From: Roseococcus sp.
Lineage (GTDB): Bacteria > Pseudomonadota > Alphaproteobacteria > Acetobacterales > Acetobacteraceae
Assembly: GCF_019747315.1 (NCBI RefSeq)
Contig: NZ_JAIEQY010000156.1
Span: forward strand, 1 to 40,628
Length of the DNA stretch: 40,628 nt
Direction: 5' to 3'
Shown one piece after another: positions 9,715 through 17,851 of this stretch. The notes under the pieces are model-generated. The model was not told the DNA's origin, ran no database searches, and saw only the letters and a program-made list of their open reading frames with translations. The position numbers were made by a program, and so were the translations under genes. Position 1 is the stretch's first letter, and every line of letters begins with the position of its first letter.

Positions 9715-10215
9715 TCAGCCGCCGCGCCGCGCCAACTCGGCCCCAAGGTTGGCCCCGAGGTTGGCCCACAGCCCGGCCGGGCAGGCGCCGGAACTGGCCA
9801 CTGCCAGGCCGAAGAGCGCGGGGCGTGGCCCGAGGCCGAGCCCCCCGGCCAGATGGCCGGAAAGTTGCCGCCAGCGCCCGCGCTCCGGCGGCGTCGGGCT
9901 GAAGGCGTTGCCATCCAGGAAACGCGCGCGCTCGCCCCAGGCCTCGCGCAGCACGTCGATATATGGGCCCCCGGGGGGAAGCAGCGCCACTTCCAGCCGG
10001 CAGGCGCCGCGCTGGAAGCCCTGCGCGGCAAAGGAACCGTCGGCCAGCAGCGCGGCTTCGCCCAAAGGCTGCCAGCCGGCCTCGGCGAGGCTCCGGGCCA
10101 GGCTGCCGGAGGCCTCGGCCTGCGGCCCCAGGGGCTGGGTGCGCGCGCGGTCGAGCCTCAGGGCGAAGCCCAGCGCCAGCACCAGGGCAAGGATCCACGG
10201 GAGCGACCTAGGCAT
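9715..10215 (-). CDS. Small N-terminally anchored protein encoded after the exosortase (candidate exosortase-associated/EpsI-like accessory)
   Basis: MPRSLPWILALVLALGFALRLDRARTQPLG...: one N-terminal TM and a soluble remainder. ATG overlaps the exosortase stop (ATGCCTAG). Confidence 0.55.
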   Translation of the reverse strand: MPRSLPWILALVLALGFALRLDRARTQPLGPQAEASGSLARSLAEAGWQPLGEAALLADGSFAAQGFQRGACRLEVALLPPGGPYIDVLREAWGERARFLDGNAFSPTPPERGRWRQLSGHLAGGLGLGPRPALFGLAVASSGACPAGLWANLGANLGAELARRGG

Positions 10216-11029
10216 CGGCACTCGCTTGCAGCACGGCCACGCAGAGCAGGCCGAAAAGATTGGTGCCCAGCACGCCATGCCCCCAGCCATAGGCCAGCGG
10301 CGACCAGGTCAGCAGCATCAGCCGCAGCAGGTTCAGCACGACCAGGATCACCACGAGCGCAAGAAGGGGGCGCAAAAGGGGCCGGCCCGCGCCCTCGGCC
10401 CGGCGCATCACCAGCAGCGCCAGCACCGCCGGCGGCAGGAAATGCGCGATGGAGCAGCCGGCCAGCACGGCGATGCCATGGCCATCCGGCATGCGCAGCA
10501 CCGCCCCGGCCAGGGTCAGCCCCGGCTCCAACCCGGAGAGAAGGGCATGGGTGGCCCAGGCCTCCAGATGGGTCAGCGCGCTCAAGGCCTCCTGGCCCAG
10601 GGCGCCGCCCAGCGGGATGGCGCCAAGCCCCGCCATGCCGATCGCGCCCCAGCGTGCCGCGCCGCGGCTGTACCAGGCGACGGCCGTGCCCATCAGCACC
10701 AGCGCGAGCGCGGCGACGAGGGTGGAGGGCAAAAGAAGCAGGCCGGCGCAGAGCGCCCCGGCCCAGGATGGCGCATGGAGGTCGCCCGCTTGCGCGCCGC
10801 GCCGCAGGGCCTCCAGCGAGGCCAGGAGGGCCATGAGGTCCAGCGGGCCCAGCCCGTTCAGGGCCAGCAGGGCGGCCGGTCCCGACTCACGCAGGGCCAG
10901 CGCCAGCGGGCCGAGCTGCAGGCTCAGCCAGGCAGCCAGCAGAAGGGCCAGGGCGAGCCCCGCCTCTCGCCCCAGGCCAGGCTCGGGGATTCGCAGCCAG
11001 CGAGGCAATGCGCGAGAGGCGGTGGCCAT
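10208..11029 (-). CDS. Exosortase/archaeosortase family protein (divergent)
   Basis: 273 aa polytopic protein. Candidate catalytic residues: Cys192 in VLAGCSIAHFLPP (codon 10456-10454), Arg236 in VLNLLRLMLLTWSP (10324-10322), His251 in YGWGHGVLGTNLFGL (10279-10277). Start overlaps the upstream stop (TGATG). Confidence 0.82.
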   Translation of the reverse strand: MATASRALPRWLRIPEPGLGREAGLALALLLAAWLSLQLGPLALALRESGPAALLALNGLGPLDLMALLASLEALRRGAQAGDLHAPSWAGALCAGLLLLPSTLVAALALVLMGTAVAWYSRGAARWGAIGMAGLGAIPLGGALGQEALSALTHLEAWATHALLSGLEPGLTLAGAVLRMPDGHGIAVLAGCSIAHFLPPAVLALLVMRRAEGAGRPLLRPLLALVVILVVLNLLRLMLLTWSPLAYGWGHGVLGTNLFGLLCVAVLQASADA

Positions 11030-11805
11030 CAGCCGGCGGCCTTGGCGCGCCGCCGGCGCCACAGGCCAAGCAGGCCGAGCAGCAGCGGGGAGCCCGCCAC
11101 CGGCGCGGCATTCACCGGCACGCTGACGGTCTGCGGCCCGGTCTGCGGGCCGAGCTTCGCGAGGTCGGTGGGCGTGATCGCCTGGGTCTGCGTGGAGTAG
11201 GCGATCATGTTGAACTCGAAAGCGGGCAAGCTGCTGCTGAAGACCACGCGGTTGAAACCTGTGTCGCCATTGAAGTTGAAATTGGCGAAATAGGTCCCCG
11301 TCGCCGCCTGGCTGCCATTCGGGTTGAGCGTCACGTCGCGCCCGCTCACGGAATCCACGAGCCGGCTGCCATTGTAGAAGGACAGCGTGTTGTAGCTGTC
11401 CACCGAGCCCCACATGATGCCGAAATACTGCTGGTTCTGGGCGTAGTTGATGGTGATCGCACCGCCCGGCTGGGTGGCGAAGTAATTGCGGCTCTCGATC
11501 CCCGTCGGCGTCCAGGGCGCGGCGGTGATGCCCGCCACATTGCCCATGTAGATGCCGGAGGTGCCGGAATAGCTGATCGAGCCCGCACTGGAATCACTCC
11601 CGAAGCGCACCGTCTCCTGGCTCACCAGTCCCGGCCGATCACCGGCGCCGAGGTCCAGCAGGTTCACCGTGCCGGATTGCGCGACGCTGGTGAGGCTGGT
11701 GGACATGGTGACATTGTCATTCGCCACGGCCTGCCGGGTCAGGCCCAACTGGCCGGCCAGGACGCATGGCGCAAGCGCCAGCCCCCAGCTCCATTTGCGT
11801 TGCAT
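11029..11805 (-). CDS. Exosortase-dependent surface protein (PEP-CTERM-like, variant sorting signal)
   Basis: 258 aa. N-terminal signal MQRKWSWGLALAPCVLAGQLGLTRQAVAN; internal motif QQYFGIMWGSVDSYNTLSFYNG, shared with exosortase-dependent surface proteins; C-terminus SVPVNAAPVAGSPLLLGLLGLWRRRRAKAAG (short motif, TM, Arg cluster). Confidence 0.8.
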   Translation of the reverse strand: MQRKWSWGLALAPCVLAGQLGLTRQAVANDNVTMSTSLTSVAQSGTVNLLDLGAGDRPGLVSQETVRFGSDSSAGSISYSGTSGIYMGNVAGITAAPWTPTGIESRNYFATQPGGAITINYAQNQQYFGIMWGSVDSYNTLSFYNGSRLVDSVSGRDVTLNPNGSQAATGTYFANFNFNGDTGFNRVVFSSSLPAFEFNMIAYSTQTQAITPTDLAKLGPQTGPQTVSVPVNAAPVAGSPLLLGLLGLWRRRRAKAAG

Positions 11806-11829
11806 GTGTCAGGCCTTTCCCGAAGTGAT

Positions 11830-11847
11830 GCCCCCATGATTGGGGGC
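11830..11847. promoter_or_regulatory. Perfect hairpin in the leader of the surface-protein gene
   Basis: gcccccaTGATtgggggc: 7-bp stem, 4-nt loop, 24 nt upstream of the ATG at 11805, with no T-tract on either side. Confidence 0.4.
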
Positions 11848-11895
11848 TCCGCGCAGGGGAAGGGGCAAGGCCCATGCCGTCGCTGCCTGCGAATC

Positions 11896-12381
11896 TCAGC
11901 GCAGGCTGCGCAGGCTCCGCTCCGCCTGGCGGCGCAGGGCGATGAGGATGGGCTGCACCACGGTGCCCTGGGTAAAGGCGCTGCCCCATTCGCTGCTGTC
12001 CACACCCAGCACGAGAAGGTTGGGCCGCAGCTGCGCCACACAGGCCGGCGGCTGGGAGACCGGGCCGCCCACCGCCGCCGGCTGGCAGGCCGGCAGGCCC
12101 TGGAGCAATTGCCAGGCCTGGTCGGTCGCCACGATGGCGCGGTTCAGCTCATCCAGCTCATAGGTGGCGGTGGGTGCGCCGAGCCGCATCACCCGGATTT
12201 CCGCGCCGATTTCGATGCGCAGGCTGCGCAGGTCGGGCCGCGTGAGCCCGGCATCGAGCGTCTCGATCAGCCGCGCCACGCTGAGGCGCAGCTCCGGCAC
12301 GCCGGCCTGGGCCGGGGCGAAGGGAAGGGTGAGGGCCAGGCCCAGCAGAAGGGCGCGGGTGGCTTGGGCGATCATGATCAT
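11896..12381 (-). CDS. Secreted hypothetical protein
   Basis: 161 aa with Sec signal MIMIAQATRALLLGLALTLPFAPAQA and two Cys. Co-directional, 90 nt upstream of the surface-protein gene. Confidence 0.6.
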   Translation of the reverse strand: MIMIAQATRALLLGLALTLPFAPAQAGVPELRLSVARLIETLDAGLTRPDLRSLRIEIGAEIRVMRLGAPTATYELDELNRAIVATDQAWQLLQGLPACQPAAVGGPVSQPPACVAQLRPNLLVLGVDSSEWGSAFTQGTVVQPILIALRRQAERSLRSLR

Positions 12382-12545
12382 CTCCGATCCAGTTCCCCAT
12401 CGCGGGGTGTTGCACCGGCCTGCCGCCGCTTGCCGCCAGCCTCACGACCGGCATCCCGCGACAGGCCGAGAGAATGGCGGGGTATCAGCAAGGAACGGGC
12501 CACGGACGCATCCGTGCGGTGCCGGAGCACCACCAATCCACTTGC

Positions 12546-12556
12546 ATTGTATACAG
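12546..12556. promoter_or_regulatory. Palindromic candidate GntR/FCD operator
   Basis: attgtatacag, containing perfect palindrome tgtataca, immediately upstream of the gntR start. Confidence 0.5.
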
Positions 12557-12578
12557 CGATGCATAATGCTTGCTGCGC

Positions 12579-13286
12579 ATGTCGGCCACCAAGCTCCCTC
12601 CCGAAGCGCCGCGCGCCAGCGCCGTGGACGTCGCCTATGAGGCGCTGCGGGGCATGCTGCTGCTGTATGAGCTGCGCCCCGGCGAGCGGTTGAACGAGGT
12701 TCACCTAGCCGAACGCCTCGGCCTTTCCCGCACGCCCTTGCGTGAGGCGTTGAACCGCCTGGCGGCCGAGCGCCTGCTGGTGGCCCGCGGCGGCCAGGGC
12801 TTCTTCGTGCGCGACCTCGACCTGCGCGAGGCGATGGACCTTTACGAATTGCGCGAGGCGCTGGAAGCCACCGCCTTCCGCCTGGCCTGCGAGCGCGCGA
12901 CGCCCAGCGCCGTGGCGGCGCTGGGCCGTTCCTGGCGCGCGCGGCATCGCCAATTGGCCCGCGCGCAGGACCGTGCCGCGATGGTGGCGGAGGATGTGCG
13001 CTTCCATGAATCGCTCTGCGCCCTCGCCGCCAATGCCGAGCTGCTGCGTGCGCTGAACGAGGTGAATGCGCGCACCACCTTCATCCGCTGGGCCTATGCT
13101 ACCGGCCCCCGCCCCGAGCTGAACCTGGACGAGCATGACGCGCTGCTGGAAGCGCTGGTGGCGCGTGATGCCGCGGCCGGCGCCGAGATCCTGAAGCGCC
13201 ATATCGGCCGCCGCGCTGAGGCCTTGACCACCTTGCTGGCGCCCGCGCGCGCCTTTCCGATCACCCCCCGCAGGAGGACTCCCTGA
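12579..13286 (+). CDS. GntR family transcriptional regulator (FCD domain)
   Basis: AYEALRGMLLLYELRPGERLNEVHLAERLGLSRTPLREALNRLAAERLL wHTH plus FCD domain. ATG at 12579 preferred over TTG at 12570. Confidence 0.9.
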   Translation: MSATKLPPEAPRASAVDVAYEALRGMLLLYELRPGERLNEVHLAERLGLSRTPLREALNRLAAERLLVARGGQGFFVRDLDLREAMDLYELREALEATAFRLACERATPSAVAALGRSWRARHRQLARAQDRAAMVAEDVRFHESLCALAANAELLRALNEVNARTTFIRWAYATGPRPELNLDEHDALLEALVARDAAAGAEILKRHIGRRAEALTTLLAPARAFPITPRRRTP

Positions 13287-13795
13287 TGCCCGATACCCCC
13301 ATGCCGATGGCCCCGCTCGTGGTCGTCCAGCCCGACGACGCGCGCTCCTTCTGGCAGCCCGTGCCGGCCAATGGCTTCGTGCGCTGCATGCTCGCCTCCA
13401 ACGAAATCGGCGGCGAGACGCCCTTCTCCATGGGCACGCAGTTGGTGGATGCCGGCTGCTTCGTGCGCGAACATGTGCACCCCGACAATGAGGAAGTGAT
13501 CTTCGTGCTGGAAGGCGGCGGCGAGGCGCTGCTCGACGGCAAGGACAAGGTGCCGATGGTGAAGGGCACCTGCATCTACATCGGCAAGGGCCGCGCGCAT
13601 CGCTTCCAGGCGAGCGACGATGCGCCGATGACCTTCATGTGGCTGATGATGCCCGGCGGCCTTGAGACCTTCTTCGCCCGCATCGGCCGCGAGCGGAAGC
13701 CGGCCGACCCACAGCCGCCGAATTTCCCGCGCCCCGTGGATGTCCTGCAGATCGAGGCCGAGACGGTCTTCGGCACCTTGCCGCCGAAAGCCTGA
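13286..13795 (+). CDS. Cupin domain-containing protein
   Basis: MGTQLVDAGCFVREHVHPDNEEVIFVLEGGGEALLDGKDKVPMVKGTCIYIGKGRAHRFQ: cupin motifs 1 and 2. Confidence 0.88.
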   Translation: MPDTPMPMAPLVVVQPDDARSFWQPVPANGFVRCMLASNEIGGETPFSMGTQLVDAGCFVREHVHPDNEEVIFVLEGGGEALLDGKDKVPMVKGTCIYIGKGRAHRFQASDDAPMTFMWLMMPGGLETFFARIGRERKPADPQPPNFPRPVDVLQIEAETVFGTLPPKA

Positions 13796-13799
13796 CCGC

Positions 13800-14114
13800 A
13801 TGATCGTCGAGGAGCGGGACTACCGCATGAAGCCCGGCAAGCTCGGGCTGTTCGTCGCCACCTATGAGAAGCACGGGCTGCCCTTGCAGGTGAAGTATCT
13901 GGGCAAGTTCCTGGGCTATTTCACGACAGAGATCGGCGAGTTGAACCACGTCGTCGCCCTCTGGGGCTATGAGGGGCTGGATGACCGCGCGCGCCGCCGT
14001 GCCGCCATGCTGGCCGACCCGCAATGGCAGGAGTATCTGGGCATGGTCGCGGATTACCTCGATGTGCAGAACACGCGCATCCTCACCCCCTCCAGCTTCT
14101 CGCCGATCCAATGA
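13800..14114 (+). CDS. NIPSNAP family protein
   Basis: MIVEERDYRMKPGKLGLFVATYEKHGLPLQVKYLGKFLGYFTTEIGELNHVVALWGYEGLDDRARRR: NIPSNAP signature. Confidence 0.88.
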   Translation: MIVEERDYRMKPGKLGLFVATYEKHGLPLQVKYLGKFLGYFTTEIGELNHVVALWGYEGLDDRARRRAAMLADPQWQEYLGMVADYLDVQNTRILTPSSFSPIQ

Positions 14115-15049
14115 GCGCTTTGCCAAAGGTGGCGCTGATCGGCGCCGGCACCATCGGCACGGCCTGGGCCGTGGTCTTCGCCCGCGCCGGCTGCACCGTC
14201 CGCGTCTGGGATGGCGATGCGGCCGCGCTGGACCGCTTTCCGGCGCGCGCAGCTGCCGTGTTCGAGGCGCTGGAAGGCTCGGCCATCGCCGGCCTGCCGG
14301 GCGGCCTGTCCCGCATCACCACCCATGCCGACCTCGCCGAGGCCGTGGGCGATGTGGATTGGGTGCAGGAACAGGTGAAGGAGGACCTCGCGATCAAGCA
14401 GGAGGTCCTGCCGCGCGTCGAAGCCGCGATGCGGCCGGATGCCATCCTCGCCACCTCCACCTCCGGCCTCTCCCAGGCGGCGCTGGCCTCCGTGCTGGCG
14501 CGGCCCGATCGCTTCATCGTGGTGCATCCGCTGACGCCGCCCTTCCTGCTGCCGGTGACGGAGATCGTGACCCATCCCGGCACCTCGGAGGCGACGCTGG
14601 CCGAGGCCTATCGCGTCATGGAGGCGGTGGGGCAGAAGCCGATCCGCGTGCATGGCGAGATCAGCGGCTTCGCGATGAACCGCATCCAGGCCGCCATGCT
14701 GAATGAGATGGTGGCGCTGGTGCGCGATGGCGTCATCAGCGCCCAGGATGCCGATACCACGCTCACCCACGGCTTCGGCCTGCGCTGGGCGGTGATCGGC
14801 CCCTTCGCCGGCGTGGACCTGAACGCGCTGGGCGGCATCCGGCAATACATGGAGCTGTTCGGCTATATCCTGGACGATGTGGCGAAGGATCGCGGCGCCG
14901 CCCAGGCGCTGACGCCCGCCGCGGTGGACAAGCTGGAGGCGGGCTTGCGCGCGCAACTCCCGCTCACCGAATTGCCCGCGCGCCAGAAGCGGCGGGACCG
15001 TGCCATCGCCGCCTTGCGCGGCCACCTTGAGAAGGCGGGCCGCCCGTGA
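14111..15049 (+). CDS. 3-hydroxyacyl-CoA dehydrogenase family NAD-binding protein (L-carnitine dehydrogenase / lambda-crystallin-like)
   Basis: VALIGAGTIGTAWAVVFARAGCTVRVWDGD Rossmann motif; VVHPLTPPFLLPVTEIVTHPGT; GFAMNRIQAAMLNEMVALVRDGVIS. Confidence 0.88.
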   Translation: MSALPKVALIGAGTIGTAWAVVFARAGCTVRVWDGDAAALDRFPARAAAVFEALEGSAIAGLPGGLSRITTHADLAEAVGDVDWVQEQVKEDLAIKQEVLPRVEAAMRPDAILATSTSGLSQAALASVLARPDRFIVVHPLTPPFLLPVTEIVTHPGTSEATLAEAYRVMEAVGQKPIRVHGEISGFAMNRIQAAMLNEMVALVRDGVISAQDADTTLTHGFGLRWAVIGPFAGVDLNALGGIRQYMELFGYILDDVAKDRGAAQALTPAAVDKLEAGLRAQLPLTELPARQKRRDRAIAALRGHLEKAGRP

Positions 15050-15570
15050 AAATCATCCTGGCCGGCATCGATGCCGTGAACCTGGTGCTGAAATACGTCC
15101 TTGCCCTGTTGCTGGTGATGATGACGGTGGGGGCACTCGGCCAGGTGGTGGTGCGCTTCGTCCTGCCGCTGCTGGGCTTCAATGTCTCGGCCGCCTGGAC
15201 GGAAGAGGTGGCGCGCTTCTCCATGATCTGGACGGTCTTCCTGGGCGCGGCCTGGGCGCTGCGGCATGGCGAGCTCATCGCGCTCGACCTCGTGACGCAT
15301 GCCGTGCCGCGCGTGCTGGGCATGGCGATCAAGGTGCTGGCCTATCTGGCCTGCGCCGCCTTTGCCGTGCTGCTCATCGTCCTCGGCCTGGAATTCGCCG
15401 AGATCGGCGAAATCGAGACGAGCCCGGTGCTGGGCCTGTCGAAATGGTACGTCTTCATGTCGCTCCCTGTCGGCGCGGCCCTGATGGTGATGAACATCGC
15501 GGGCTTCCTGCTCGCTTGCATCATCGAGGGCAGTGACCCGCGCGGCGCGCTCGATGCGGTAGGGGACTGA
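15046..15570 (+). CDS. TRAP transporter small permease (DctQ)
   Basis: 174 aa, four TM, motif NVSAAWTEEVARFSMIWTVFLGAAWALRHGE. GTG start overlaps the upstream stop. Confidence 0.9.
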   Translation: MKIILAGIDAVNLVLKYVLALLLVMMTVGALGQVVVRFVLPLLGFNVSAAWTEEVARFSMIWTVFLGAAWALRHGELIALDLVTHAVPRVLGMAIKVLAYLACAAFAVLLIVLGLEFAEIGEIETSPVLGLSKWYVFMSLPVGAALMVMNIAGFLLACIIEGSDPRGALDAVGD

Positions 15571-15573
15571 GCC

Positions 15574-16845
15574 ATGGTCGGAACCGCCATTGCCCTGATG
15601 GTCATGTTCGCCGCCGCGGTGCCGATCGGCTTCGCGCTGGGCATGGCGCCGCTCATCGCACTCGACGCGCAGCGCATCCCGCTGATCGTCATCGCCCAGG
15701 CCGCGCTGGAGAGCCTGGACAGTTTCACCCTGCTCGCCATCCCCTTCTACGTCATGGCCGGGCGCATCATGCTGGCCGGCGGCATGGCCACGCGCCTCGT
15801 GGGCCTGGCCGCGGCACTTGTGGGCTGGGTGCGCGGTGGATTGGGCGCGGCGGGCGTGCTGACGGCGATGTTCTTCGCCACCATCAGCGGCTCCTCCTCG
15901 GCGACGGCCGCGGCCATCGGCTCCATCCTCGTGCCCGAGATGACGAAGCGGAACTACCCCAAGCCCTATGCGGCGGCCATCGTCGCGGCCTCGGGCGAGA
16001 TCGGCGTCATCATCCCGCCCTCCATTCCCATGGTGATCTATGCCGTCACGGTGAGCGAGAGCATCGGCTCGCTGTTTCTCGCGGGAATTATCCCGGGCCT
16101 GCTCATCGGCTTCAGCCTGATGGCGCTGATCATCGTGCAATCCAGCATGCGCGGCTATGGCGACCCAACGCGCTTCGCGCCGCGCGAGATCGCGCGCGAT
16201 GTGTGGGCCGCCACGAAGCGCGCGGCGCTCTCGCTCCTCATGCCCATCATCGTGCTGGGCGGCATCTATGGCGGCATCTTCACCGCGACCGAGGCCGCCG
16301 TGGTGGCGGCCGTCTATGCGCTGATCCTCGGCCTCTTCGTCTACAAGGAGCTGAAATGGCGGCAGTTGCCGGACATCCTGGCGGGCAGCGCCAAGACCTC
16401 GGCCATCGTGCTGATCATCGTCGCCTTCGCGAGCGTCTTTGCCTATGTGCTCACGACCTATCAGGCGCCGCAGGCCGTGGCCGCCTGGCTGACCGCCATC
16501 ACCGCCAGCCCGCTGATCTTCCTGCTGCTGGTGAACGGCTTCCTCTTCTTCGTCGGCATGTTCATGGAGACGCTGGCGGCCATCATCATCCTGGCGCCGG
16601 TGCTGGCGCCGGCGGCCATCGCCTTCGGCATTGATCCGATCCATTTCGGCGTGATCGTGGTGGTGAACCTGGCTGTCGGCATGGTGACGCCGCCGGTGGG
16701 GGTGAACCTCTTCGTCGCCTGCAGCATCAGCAAGCTCAGGATGGAGCAGTTGATGCCGCCGCTCATGCCCTTTCTCGCCTGCCTCGTGCTTTGCCTGCTC
16801 ATCATCACCTATGTGCCCGCGCTGTCCCTGGCGCTGGTGCGATAA
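15574..16845 (+). CDS. TRAP transporter large permease (DctM)
   Basis: 423 aa; FATISGSSSATAAAIGSILVPEMTKRNYPKPYAAAIVAASGEIGVIIPPSIPMVIYAV. Confidence 0.93.
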   Translation: MVGTAIALMVMFAAAVPIGFALGMAPLIALDAQRIPLIVIAQAALESLDSFTLLAIPFYVMAGRIMLAGGMATRLVGLAAALVGWVRGGLGAAGVLTAMFFATISGSSSATAAAIGSILVPEMTKRNYPKPYAAAIVAASGEIGVIIPPSIPMVIYAVTVSESIGSLFLAGIIPGLLIGFSLMALIIVQSSMRGYGDPTRFAPREIARDVWAATKRAALSLLMPIIVLGGIYGGIFTATEAAVVAAVYALILGLFVYKELKWRQLPDILAGSAKTSAIVLIIVAFASVFAYVLTTYQAPQAVAAWLTAITASPLIFLLLVNGFLFFVGMFMETLAAIIILAPVLAPAAIAFGIDPIHFGVIVVVNLAVGMVTPPVGVNLFVACSISKLRMEQLMPPLMPFLACLVLCLLIITYVPALSLALVR

Positions 16846-16864
16846 CCATCAGGAGAATCCCAAG

Positions 16865-17851
16865 ATGATCGCCCTTCCCCGCCGCACCCTGGCCCTTGGC
16901 GCAATCGCCACCCCCTTCGTCGCTCGCGCGCAAGGCGTGACGGAGTTGCGCCTGGGCCATGTGCTCTCCGAGCAATCCTCCTATCACGTGGCTGGGACCA
17001 AGCTCTCCGAGCTGGTCGAGCGGCGCACCAATGGCCGCGTAAAGATCAATGTCTTCGCCAACTCCGCGCTCGGCGGCGAGCTGCGGCTGATCCAGTCCGC
17101 GCGCACCGGCGCGATCGACCTGATGTTCAACAGCCAGCCCTCGCTGGAAAACACCATCCGCGACATGGGCGTGCTCTCGTTGCCCTGGCTCTTCGACAGC
17201 TATGAGCAGGCCAACCGGCTGATGCAGGGGCCGATGGGCCAGCGCCTGCTGACGCTGCTGGAGCCTGTGGGCATGATCGGCCTCTCCTGGTTCAACCTGT
17301 TCGAGCGCAGCGTGCTGACCAACCGGCCCTTCACCAACCTGGCGGAAGCGCGCGGCCTGAAGATCCGCGTCATCCAGTCGCCCGGCTATGTGGAGGCCTA
17401 TCGCAGCCTCGGCATGCAGCCCACGCCGACCGCCTATGCCGAGCTCTTCCTCGCGCTGCAGAACGGCGTGGTGGATGCAGCGGAACTCGCGCCCGACCAG
17501 ATGATCGCCGACCGCTTCGTGGAGGTGATCCGCAACTACATCCTCACCAGGACGCACCAGCTGCCCTCCGTGCTCATCGCCGCGCGCTCGCGCTTCACCG
17601 CGCTGCCGGCCGATGTGCAGACGGCCATTCGCGAGAGCGTGCCGGCCGCGATCACCGAGGGCCTCGCCTATTACAACCGCTTCCGCGAGGAAAGCTTCGT
17701 CGAGGTGCGCCGGCGCGGGATCAACATCATCGAGCCCGACCTCGCCCCCTTCAAGGCGGCGGCGCGCCCGGCCTATGACACCATCCTGGCCAATGCGCCC
17801 AATGGCCGTGCCCTGCTGGCCGAGATCGAGGCCGCGAAGGCCCGCGCTTGA
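16865..17851 (+). CDS. TRAP transporter substrate-binding protein (DctP)
   Basis: MIALPRRTLALGAIATPFVARAQGVTELRLGHVLSEQSSYHVAGTKLSELVERRTNGRVKINVFANSALGGE. Confidence 0.93.
   Translation: MIALPRRTLALGAIATPFVARAQGVTELRLGHVLSEQSSYHVAGTKLSELVERRTNGRVKINVFANSALGGELRLIQSARTGAIDLMFNSQPSLENTIRDMGVLSLPWLFDSYEQANRLMQGPMGQRLLTLLEPVGMIGLSWFNLFERSVLTNRPFTNLAEARGLKIRVIQSPGYVEAYRSLGMQPTPTAYAELFLALQNGVVDAAELAPDQMIADRFVEVIRNYILTRTHQLPSVLIAARSRFTALPADVQTAIRESVPAAITEGLAYYNRFREESFVEVRRRGINIIEPDLAPFKAAARPAYDTILANAPNGRALLAEIEAAKARA

Noticed and set aside
9004-10836. 610-aa plus-strand ORF
   Set aside because: Antisense to the GntR and exosortase-locus genes, which have clear motifs; the translation is Arg/Gly/Ala/Pro-rich noise.
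11008-12693. 561-aa plus-strand ORF over the exosortase substrate
   Set aside because: Antisense to a protein with signal peptide and sorting tail; no domain and high His/Arg/Gln content.
14863-16644. 593-aa minus-strand ORF rich in D/H/R/Q
   Set aside because: Antisense to dehydrogenase, DctQ and DctM genes; composition is a GC-skew shadow ORF with no recognisable domain.
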